This document shows, one piece after another, positions 55,020 to 64,000 of a DNA stretch of 64,000 bases (the stretch's first letter is position 1; each line of letters begins with the position of its first letter). Origin of the DNA: Armillaria gallica (lineage: Eukaryota; Basidiomycota; Agaricomycetes; Agaricales; Physalacriaceae). The DNA lies in assembly GCA_037576215.1 (NCBI GenBank), contig JBANDB010000015.1:1798001-1862000 (forward strand), in the 5' to 3' direction. The notes beneath the pieces are model-generated. The model worked only from the letters and a program-made list of their open reading frames with translations. It was not told the origin of the DNA and did not search any database. The translations under genes were made by a program, and so were the position numbers.

Positions 55020-58000
55020 TTACAATGACACAAAGTGCAAATCTACCTCCAGACCCATCTCATTGTTGTCATCATCACAAAGGTCATCCAGCTCTCCTTC
55101 GGCATCATCATCTAGCTCTATATCCTCTGCTTCTTCATCTTCTGCCAAATCCTTGTCTGAGTCTGTCTCCCATTTGTCATCATCCTCAGCATCTGATGCG
55201 TCATCTTCATCATCCCAGCCATCAGCTTCGGCCTCCTTGTCTGGCATATTGACCATTTCCAACTCATCTGATCTGAATCTGTCCTTGTCTTCCTCATCAT
55301 CAGCTTTGTCCCCCTCTGCTGCATTGCTATCACTATTATCTTCAGAACAGGCCATCTCTACATCCTTCGAGTCCCCTGTACTGAATAAATCATGTGGAAG
55401 ATTGTATGCTTTGCAGAGATCTTCACAAAAGAGATGAGTTGCATCCCAGGTGCTTTGATGGCCAACTCCAAGACCACAGTAATGGAATGTCATATCACGA
55501 TCCACCCATCTTGAAACCAGAGATTAATGATAATCAAGAAGAAACGAAGTCATGCACATGTCAACAGAGTACTGCTCGTAGTCGTGATCATTTTCCTCAG
55601 GCCTTTGAGCAATTGAGGGTGGTAAGAACTCCATAGTTTGACCAAGTCTGTAGACCGAAAGTAGATGAACTGCACAAATAATATCATCTGGATCCAGGAA
55701 ACCAAAGGCACCTGGGTCATTTCCATCAATAAATCCAACATGATGGGGACACTTTGCTGTGAAGCCAGAACAATGACAACTATCAAACCCATACCAACAG
55801 ACCCAGGCGAAATCCACATGAAACAACTTTCGGTCTTCATAGTCACTGTCAGGGTCATTGTAGCGAACATCGGCATGAAAGAGTCCAATAATTCGAGTGT
55901 ACCAGTACAGATATACTGTTTCTGCCTCCAAGTCATTAGCAAGAACAACAACATCAGAATGTGTGCGGAGATTGATGGAGTCTTGGTCGCGATGAACATC
56001 ATATGTTGTATAATTGACCCTAAGAACCTTGTGGCAGAATATTCGGTCATTGTTGATGTGTAGTCAGCTTAGCTGTTTGGGGGTAATCTCATCACCCAGA
56101 TCACTTTCATGGACAAACAGTCAATGAAGAATGTGTTCCTTGAGCTTCGGGATGAAGTCCTGTAGTAAAAAGCTACCATTAGAATGTACAGAGGAAATAA
56201 AGAAGGCCTCTTACAACCACAGCAAGATCTCCTTCATTCTTGGCCAGCCATCAGTGAAGATCAAGAGGGTAGTTCCTGGACAGCAACATCTGATAATGAC
56301 TTTCTGGGTCTCCTTTGGGAAGTGGGTCCTTCTCATTTGGACGTATCCTAGGAGACATCTTCTTAAATGAAGCCTTCAGATTGGATATACACCCCGCAAG
56401 AATTCGTCAAAGTTGTCATTGGCAGTGCTCAAGAATGGCTATTTGCTTTACATGGCCTCTCTTGTTGGTCCGTGCATAGAAAAGTTTGACTTGATGATGC
56501 TCTTGCTCGCCCTAGTGAACATATGAATATTAATTACAATGGAAAACCTGTAGTTATCACTTACAATCTGAGTACTATATGAATCAGTAGTCCCGAACCT
56601 CAGAATCATCCACTGGTAGTTGCCAAGAGCATGGTGCTTATATGTGAAGAGGTTGAAGGCTTTGACCGATTTGTAGATCCCACCAGTGGTGGAAGTGGCA
56701 GCTGCTTTCTTCTTTGTTGTGCGTATCAGTTGATGGACACCTGCAGCCATTTCTGAAGGTGTCTCCTTCGTTTGGAAGTTTGAGCAAACCTTGGATGAGA
56801 AGAGCCAAAGTTGGTGACCAAGTATTGATGTAACCACACGCAAAACTTGAACTGTCGAGTCTGTATGCATGCAAGCTTTTGCAAAGGCATGCCATGTCAC
56901 AGATATGAATAACATGTCCATAACAATTGAATTATCCTTGCTATCAGGCAGGAGTCCATTGAAACAGGGAAAAGAACACTGGAAACACAAAATTAGTCAA
57001 TGCAAGGCTCATATTAGAATGAATTAAATACCTGGAGAACATCTTTGTAATCTCTTGCTGCAAACTTCTTCTGCCCTGAGACATCATTGCTGAACTTCCA
57101 GATGGTTGAATGACCAAATGTTGGTAGCAAGCAAAATCTATTCAATAGTAAGCAGCAGCATTAACAAGATTCATGATTAATGAATACATACCGTTTGTTC
57201 AATCGTTGGATGGCTCCTGGGATCTCATGGCAAATGCGAATGAGGTGAGTGAATAAAGATTTCCAGCTGCCACTCTCAGACTCATGCATCAGATCTGGTA
57301 CAAGCATCTGGTAAAAGTTAAATCCATGCGGTAATAAAGCTGTCAAAAATGTGTTCTGCAAGGGACAGTCAGTGATAAGTTTGAAATGATAAGTTAAAAG
57401 TTTTTCTTACCCGATTTGCTGTGTTTGATCTCTTACTAAGGACGTTCTCAATTCGCTTACTAGATACTGCATATCCTCATTCAAAGATCCATCTACGAAC
57501 CATTTCAACCTCATGCTGGTGCTGCTCACAATCAACATGAGCATTCCTTTGATGGTTAGAAAGGTCCCACTTCATCCCCATATCTAAAACTTTTTCCTTA
57601 ACAACGAGGCACTGGGGACAGAGACAACGCCCAAGAGATTTGATACTTGCAAGCAGGACTCTAATGTAACTCAAAGTCAATCCCTAGGACAATAGAATGA
57701 ATCTGTTTGCTTACTTTTCAGGGTAATCCACCGAATATGTGAAAAATCATGGGTAGATGTGACGTAGAATCCCATCTGCACACTCAATAATGATACCATG
57801 TTCATAAGCCTCCATAAAATCTGCATTTAACAGTAGCTCCCATATTTTTTGGATAAGCTCACACTTCAGGAAGGTGAGGAGCTCCTTTGAGGCAGGTGAA
57901 CCAAACATCTTCATGTACACATCTTGAATGTTGTCCGGCAGCTGGAGAGATATGTTAGCAAGATAAAACAACTAAGAAATGAATCAGGTGAACCACAGGA

Positions 58001-59540
58001 AAGTACACAAGATGATGGCTTTGAAAGAATGAAGGTACAGCCTGAAAATACTTTGACATTAGTCTGATACCAAGATACCCAGGCCAAAGTGATGCCATGC
58101 CAAAGTTTGCAAGACACGTTGAATCAGTATAAACCATCATTGGCACCACTACCATTTCCAACGTGCATCCTGGCTCTGGAGTGATCTCATCCTCCATTTT
58201 GAGAAAGACATCAGATGTATATGCCTTACCATACACCCGCTCTGTCCTGCCATCAGGATGTAGCCACATCTGCTTGATCCCTTTCAAATGGAAGCGAGAA
58301 AATGACTTATCTTGAAATGCTGAGCAAATGACATCAAGGATAGAACGGTGCCAAACATCTGGAATATCAAGAGTTGGCACCTCCTGCTCAGAATTATGGC
58401 GAACATCTTTCTGAGGAAGATGGAGTGTAATGTGGTCATGAAACCATCTGTCGGCACCATCCATGGGTATGGAATCTGTGTCCAGTTGTTTAGCCTCTCA
58501 GTTGGCATTGAAGTTCTGCAAATCCGAGGAAGAGAAGTCTGGCACCAGAATAACTTCTTGCACGAGACGGTTCAAGTCATTTAATGTCTTCATCGTGGTT
58601 GAGTAGAACCAGTGCATCAGTCAACATATGGTGGGATTCATGAATGGTGTGAACCATGGTCCAGAGTCAAGGGCCCCTGCATTGGTGGAGAAATTAGATG
58701 CATTTGACTCTACTGCATGCACACCATACACGCTGAGTGGTGATCGCTGCTGTAGGGTATCTGGAGATATGGCAAATGTAGGTGCATCACAGAGATTTGT
58801 GATAGTTGTAGCATCATTGGGGTCAAATGAAGGCAGCATCTTGTATTGCTGATAGAGGCCAAACACATTTGGCTCTGTTTTGATGCATGCCAGCGATTCA
58901 GGTGTAGAAGCACGAGAGCTCAGCTGAGAGTGAGTAGCTGCCACTGCTGGAGCAGCTGGTAGAGGAGGGATTGGTGGTCTGAGTGCAGCATACTGCTGTA
59001 AGGGAGCAATACAAGCTGCAGGAAGGTAATCTTGAAAACAATGGGGAACCATTCAGTTTCACTGGCCCCATTCCAAATATTCCGGTTCTGCAGGTTCTTT
59101 GTGTGGTTCAGGCAGTGGTGTAGGAACTTCATGGTCTTTTATTTCCAAACTGTCATCTATAATAGCTGTAGTATTACTCTGTATGCAAATGCAAATTAGT
59201 ATCAGCCTATAAAAACATATGGAGCAACACTCACAGTTGTAGGAATATCGTCAGCTTGACCTGATGAGCTCAGCTTTTTACTCTTCTTTGACCGCAGAGC
59301 CAAGCCCCGAAGCCCTTGTCCACTGCTAGTCAACCATTTCTTCACTACCCTGATCTCTCCCAGCCTCACTGCAATATTCCGGTTTCTCGATAAATGCTTC
59401 GTACATCTTGACTTGTGTCCACTGATGACATGTGCCTTGTTTACCATTGTCTTTCCACCTGGTTCACACAGGTAGGATACCATGATATTGATGGCAAAGA
59501 TCAGGAGAATCCAGAAAAGAGGGTGTCGCCAAGGCAGCAT
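55020..59540 (-). pseudogene. Plavaka-family transposase (multi-exon, decayed)
   Basis: Starting near 59480 is a zinc-finger-like segment (SYLCEPGGK...HKSRCTKHLSRN) in which a second cysteine seems lost. A Pro/Gln-rich region follows (58621-59052), then NAGALDSGPWFTPFMNPTIC. Core blocks are VPTLDIPDVWHRSILDVICS and YTDSTCLANFGMASLWPGYL (58464-57955), ADGILRHIYP (about 57750), a CPQC knuckle (about 57615), FNFYQMLVPDLMHESE-SGSWKSLFTHL (about 57230-57310) and CFNGLLPDSKDNSIVMDMLF (56990-56920). The C-terminal part has DPGAFGFLDPDDIICAVHLL (55730-55660) and a strongly acidic tail (55505-55020). These match the basidiomycete Plavaka-like transposase family. Several small introns are needed, and at least two in-frame stops remain. 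The family's DLMHEFELG motif reads DLMHESESG here. Confidence 0.7.
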
Positions 59541-59796
59541 AACCTACAATGCAGTATCATGAGCCATGGTTTACAGGAATAGTAATCTAAAGCTAAAACA
59601 TACCTGATATAATGTCCTGCCCACAAAAATGTGCTGCAATGCACAATGATGAGTGAATAAGGCAAGTGCAAGGCGCAAGTGGGAGTCACACACTGTGACT
59701 GACTGCACTGTAGGTCACAGTCATGTGGTTGATCACAAGCACAATGCATCACAAAATCACATTCAACAATCTTACTTCCCTTCTACCATCTCCACC
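59541..59796. promoter_or_regulatory. Divergent promoter region of the Plavaka element
   Basis: About 250 bp lies between the transposase and DUF6698 start regions. It contains a 7-bp inverted repeat CTGTGAC (59693-59699) / GTCACAG (59714-59720). This may be a regulatory or transposase-binding site; that is inference. Confidence 0.35.
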
Positions 59797-61550
59797 ATGC
59801 CTGCTATCCCTGCTACCTCCCGCTCTAAGCCCTCCAGCAAGGTGTCCAGGCCTTCAGGCAATGCTGTCAGGCCCAACAAGGCAGTCAAGCCTTCCAGCAA
59901 CACTGTCAAGCCATCTAGCAAGGTCGTTCCATCGGGCAAAACAACACAGATGAAGTCAGCTCAGATCAATGGACCTGTTCAGCAAGCACAGCCGAGAGTG
60001 ATAGTACCTGTTCGATGAGTATTGGCACCAAAGGATATGAACAAATCATCACTCCAACGACGATTTCTGACACCTCAAACATCTGATGGTATCAAAATTG
60101 AAGACCTGGATGATCATGTAGACAACGCACCTGGAGATGAAGGAGAGGATTTTGAGGAAGGTGAAAAGAGTGCTAATGAGCTGGGATTTGGGAGCCTTGA
60201 GGACGACATCCTAGATGAGAGTGAGAGTGAGGCTGGAGGAGAGGGTGATGGTGAGAGAGAGGATGGTGAGGTTGGACAGAAACGGCACAAGAACACTCAA
60301 GGAGGTCAGAGGAAACCAAAATACCGCCATGGATACTCAAAGAGGTGCGTCTATTTATGCAATATATGTGCATATATCCTACTGATTTTCATCTCACAGA
60401 CAGAATTGGGTCCTTAGCATGTGCCATACAGTTGGCAAGGTCATTCCTCGTGTCATGTCACTCTTTACGCCTATAGATGACATTATGTGGGCCGGTGCTA
60501 AGCACTCTAATAAAGCTCTTGCATGCGTACTCGTTTTTTCTCTGCTGATTTTTGGCTACTGATTAGTCTTAGTCTTAAAATCAAAATCAAAGACCTCCCA
60601 TATACTACGCCAAACCAGAAGTTATTTGCCATACTTGCTAAAATCTTAGAGTGTGACATGATGATATGGGAGGCTCTGGGGTGTTTTCCTAAGAACGAGA
60701 TTGGCATGATGGCAATGATTAAAGAGGTGTGCCCTATAATCTTTCATATGAAGTACTAACTCTCTCATTTGCATAGTTTCATCTTGGTATAAAGGAATCT
60801 CGAGGCACCGACACGAACAAGATTTGCTATGATATTCTGACACTCTGCCTTAAAGACCCAGTTAATGATGTTATCACACCCCCAAAACCAGTGCATAAAA
60901 CGGGGCAGGGATTCAACCATGCAGATATGGGCCATCTTCTCTGTCTGCAGATCCACCTTGAGGAATTCAATAAAAGGTATGCTTCTCATTCTACTTCAAC
61001 AATTGCTTATTGGTTTCATTAGCAACCACTTTCTTTACGATCTCACAAATGGCAAGGTCAAGGTCATTGTTTCCGAATGGCCATCATTTCTGTATGACCA
61101 GGATCTGTATGACCCAAAGGATGAAGAGACTGGGCTCTTGAAGGGATATCTACTCCTCTGGGTACGTTATTTTTTCTATTGCCTTTTCTCATTGACAGAT
61201 AGTATTGGCAGGTATATCTACATATCTTCTGTAGCAACAGCGACCCCATGAAGCAAGACAGACCTAAGCAAGGCAGTATTGCTAAGATACACGGGATTTC
61301 TGCAGTGACTGGTCAGCAGATTGCCTATGCAGCATGTCAAGTCAGTCCTCACTCCCATCACTGACCTGTACTGATAAGATTTCATAGGCACACTATGCCT
61401 TATCCTCAAAGGATGGATGGACCAAGCAAGATGGTGCTTTTGACCTTCCTCTTTTTTACAAGAGTATCATGGATTTGTTTGAGAGTCACCCTGATAATGA
61501 GTGGGCACTCGAGACTCTTGCGTGGTGGAATGAGTAAGTTCTTCATCTCT
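59797..61550 (+). pseudogene. DUF6698 domain protein carried by the transposon
   Basis: ATG at 59797 begins a Lys/Ser/Pro-rich basic N-terminus. A TGA at 60016 interrupts it before an acidic stretch (60022-60300) ending KRHKNTQGGQRKPKYRHGYS. An intron (about 60346-60398) leads to QNWVLSMCHTVGKVIPRVM. After further small introns come KILECDMMIWEALGCF (about 60630-60690), DPVNDVITPPKP (about 60855), VSEWPSFLYDQDLYD (61069-61110), KIHGISAVTGQQIAYAACQ (61283-61340) and a final block with ALETLAWWNE (about 61508-61535). The order and wording of these blocks match the DUF6698 family of basidiomycetes, whose function is unknown. Co-occurrence with the transposase inside one insertion suggests it is an accessory gene of the element. 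Confidence 0.65.
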
Positions 61551-62351
61551 TCTTGATTGCGATGTTTACTATCTTGTGTTATGTAAACAAATATATGGTG
61601 ATCCTAACAGACGTATGGACACTGACAAACCCGATGATTCTCACCCTCCAGATAGCACGGTTGCAAGAATGGCCGCTCATCATGATGCTTGGGCTAAAGC
61701 TTGAGCTGAGGCCGCCACTGCCATTGAAACCACTCCTGCTGTTGCCCATGAAGACAACGACTCGACACTTGAATATGAAGATGCCAACACATCCGACTAG
61801 TTTCCCAATGCTCTCACTTAGACTTTTATATGCTGTTCTCACTCATTGCTGTACTCGCTCGCTCATGTCTTCAAGGTTATTTTGCTACATAACTCCTGCT
61901 TTCAATCATGTGTTTTCTCAATGGTATCATTATTGCTCATTGTACTTCTATCACTCCATGTTGCTGTATCAAATCATGTCTCCTTATTGTAGTTCATAAT
62001 GCATTTGCTTGGCCTGTCTATGAGTATGATCAAATTGAGCATACTAAATTACCTCTTCATGACAATGTCTTCATAAGTGAGGGCCATCCATCAGAATACT
62101 TATGTAAACTGCTCAAACGTTGATCAATGGATATTACCTCAAGACCACCGCAGGTCAGGCTATAAGGCTATGTCATTGTTTACTGGGTTTATTAGTGATA
62201 ATATTCTGACATATATAACGATTACAAAAAATTGAAGTTACATGGGATAGCTGTATAACCAAAGTCATCATTGGCTGTGTTTATAATAGGATCTCTCAGT
62301 TATTTGCCTTTCCGAAGAGTATTCCTGGTATATATGTGTTAGTATATAATG
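61551..62351. other. Right terminal region of the Plavaka element, no gene recognised
   Basis: The plus-strand frame 61553-61999 (148 codons) follows the DUF6698 gene and is Leu-rich without motif; it may be fortuitous. The rest is AT-rich and leads to the right terminal repeat. Confidence 0.35.
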
Positions 62352-62370
62352 CACTTTTTCTGTGGTGCGC

Positions 62371-63024
62371 TGCACATCAGGTCTATGTTATACCAATTGC
62401 TTTCCTCCAAGGCTTTTGTCATCGTCAGCCCAGACCTTCAAACACTTGTATGCAAGATATTTATCTTTCTTGACAAATACCACTCTTGCATGAAACCTAT
62501 ATCTCCAGACATACAGTTCTATTCTGTTGCTTATCAGTATTACTTTCATTCACCTGTGGGTGGTGGAGGGGGGTTGAAGGATGATGTGATGCCTTGCACC
62601 CTGGGACATCTCATATCATCTTCCCTGAACCTGCCTCCAGCTTTATCTATGGATGACTCTGAATCCCATGAAACTCCCCTCAACCCACAACGTTATCCCC
62701 TCTTTTTGACCGACTCACTCTTCCGGGTTATGTTGCTTCTCATTAAAGAACATAATGAAAGTGTTCTCTATGAGTGGGCATGACATCCTGCCATGTGAAA
62801 TGTCTGGCCAGAGTGTCTCTCATGATTAGTGCAGTAGGCTTCAGGAGAGGAATTTCGCCAATGGGACTTTCTCGAACATGTTCTAGCTGTCATTGTAATC
62901 AGAAAGCTGCAGAATATGCTGGGCCATAGTGGCAGCTACAATGAGTCTTTACCAAAGTATTATTCTGATGCATATACAGATGTAAACCAGCCTCATTGGC
63001 TGCAAGAAGTCTTTTCATCTAAGT
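62371..63024 (+). pseudogene. DUF6535 gene, second copy, 3' part
   Basis: This resumes the gene broken at 54801. SMLYQLLSSKAFVIVSPDLQ begins near 62383, and the match continues through SPDIQFYSVAYQYYFHSPVG and RVMLLLIKEHNESVLYEWA to a TGA at 62781. Beyond it VWPECLS, FLEHVLAVIVI and WLQEVFSSK (to 63024) are still recognisable with three more stops. The 3' flank to about 63240 matches, in the opposite orientation, 30360-30570 and 16960-17155. Confidence 0.88.
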
Positions 63025-63258
63025 GAGCCTATTTTTCATTGTTAATTCATGTAAACTGCTCTGACAGTGCTACAGTGGCAGAAAACCCAAATATTCACAG
63101 GTACAGAGTTTCGCAATATGATTAACCTTCTGGGCTCATCGAGGATAGATTGCGGTGCATCCAAAATTCCAGGAATTCTTGCATTGTAAACATCAAACAC
63201 AAGAAAACGTAGGAGGTGCCGGTTCTCCTGCTGTATTGAGTTGGATTAGGGATGTCCA

Positions 63259-63323
63259 CCATACCCATATATGGGTATGGCCGTAAACGTTATGGGCAAC
63301 TGACAGGTATGGGTCACCCATAC
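63259..63323. repeat. Pair of palindromes built from ATACCCAT / ATGGGTAT
   Basis: A perfect 22-bp palindrome (arms of 11, half-site CCATACCCATA) occupies 63259-63280. A second palindrome (GTATGGGT, one base, ACCCATAC) occupies 63307-63323, and another ACCCATA follows. Such clusters occur at ends of some hAT-type transposons, so this may be a transposon end that abuts the DUF6535 flank at about 63240. No partner end is visible before the window ends. Confidence 0.6.
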
Positions 63324-63339
63324 CCATACTGTAATGTTC

Positions 63340-64000
63340 TTGCCAGGATGGCTCAATGGTATAGTACAGCTGTAAAACGGTGATATGGGTGATACGGGCA
63401 ACATCTTGTAAAGTTGTGATAGGATATATGTGCTAGATGAGATGTGATCAGTGTAAAAGTAATGCAAAGAAGCCATTCTGCATAGACTACCCTTCAAAAC
63501 ACTCAAAATGCGATGAATCCCTACTATATTGACATATCTGTGCAAGAGATATCATCAAACCTGATATTTTGGCTGTCACAAGACAGCAAATGCAGCTGTA
63601 GATCACTTACCAAGCATAGAAACAAGTATGCTCAGTGCGAGGACCATGCATACAGTTTTCTAGAAAAAATACAGTTGGAAGGCATCGCCATCACATGATC
63701 ATTCACTGTTGCATTAGAGCTAGCTTTGAAGAACAGATTGTGGAAAGACAGCATAACAGGTTTCAAGTTGCAAATGTGCTGTAGCATGTGATTGGCGAAG
63801 AAACTCATGTGATAGCTTAAAGGAGAGGAGCCATAATTTGGAAGAAACTTCCAGAACTGAGAGAAGGGCAGGATCTCATGTATCTAACGTGCATGTATAA
63901 CCAAAGCAGAAGAGAAGGAGACCGAGATGTGGAAGTCAAAGTCTTGGATGATTTAAAATGTGGCATCAGGATCAAAACAAATAGAAAGCCATTGAATCAT
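63340..64000. other. No gene recognised at right edge
   Basis: Short frames on both strands show no motif. No similarity to other parts of the window was noticed. Confidence 0.4.

Larger units (their letters stand above)
54802..62364. mobile_element. Plavaka-type DNA transposon (about 7.56 kb) with transposase and DUF6698 gene
   Basis: It splits a DUF6535 pseudogene, so its limits are set by where host homology stops. The ends are CACAAAAAGTG (54802-54812) and, inverted, CACAGAAAAAGTG (62364-62352). Both continue to TTATATAC-like sequence within 25 bp, giving short imperfect terminal repeats starting CAC as in CACTA-type elements. Inside are a transposase on the minus strand and a DUF6698 gene on the plus strand, divergent from a shared region near 59545-59796. 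A target duplication could not be fixed because host sequence at the joints has drifted. Both genes carry stops. Confidence 0.7.

Noticed and set aside
55063..55437. Serine-rich 124-codon plus-strand frame
   Set aside because: Antisense of the acidic (Asp/Glu) tail of the transposase; GAT/GAG codons read backwards as Ser.
1..64000. tRNA or rRNA genes
   Set aside because: No cloverleaf with matching A and B boxes and no rRNA-like conserved stretch was noticed, but reading by eye can miss a tRNA; a covariance-model scan would decide.

Overview
The window looks like an accessory, repeat-rich segment of a basidiomycete (Agaricomycete, possibly Polyporales) nuclear genome. The reasons are short spliceosomal introns of about 46-60 nt, a DUF6535 membrane-protein family, F-box and protein-kinase-like families typical of wood-decay fungi, a Ty3/gypsy chromovirus and a Plavaka-type DNA transposon with a DUF6698 partner gene. 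Most coding sequence is decayed. The only gene that reads through cleanly is a three-exon DUF6535 gene at 17155-19841 (minus).

Layout. 0.8-3.3 kb holds a convergent pair of dead genes: an unrecognised C-terminally membrane-anchored protein and a protein-kinase-like protein. The same pair recurs inverted at 40.8-44.2 kb. 5952-14268 is a complete 8.3-kb Ty3/gypsy chromovirus with equal 365-bp LTRs, a CATGT target-site duplication and many nonsense codons. 15.4-16.1 kb is a DUF6535 relict, followed by the intact DUF6535 gene and a GPR1/FUN34/YaaH (acetate transporter) C-terminal fragment. 21-29.6 kb holds unresolved exon-like sequence, a four-unit tandem repeat (23.6-26.2 kb), a 521-bp MITE (26754-27274) and an F-box gene remnant. 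A second F-box fragment lies at 29.9 kb and a truncated DUF6535 pseudogene at 30.4-32.4 kb.

33.4-52.1 kb is a large tandem duplication (period about 10.9-11 kb). Each unit carries a gene with an MLKL-type N-terminal domain and a kinase-like tail, two unrecognised genes, an F-box block and a kinase-like gene. Copy A alone also carries the 41.6-44.2 kb part. 52.1-63.2 kb is an inverted copy of 17.0-21.3 kb. Its DUF6535 pseudogene is split by a 7.56-kb Plavaka-type element (54802-62364) encoding a transposase (minus) and a divergent DUF6698 protein (plus).

Overall the region is a nest of segmental duplications and transposons decaying largely by transitions. The LTR differences point to CpG deamination, as expected of methylated fungal repeats. 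Possible biology of note: the retrotransposon carries a 13-nt self-priming signal of the Tf1 type, and an MLKL-like/kinase-like/F-box gene group resembling accessory cell-death or allorecognition loci has been duplicated. Family names were assigned by recognising motifs by eye; no database search was run.
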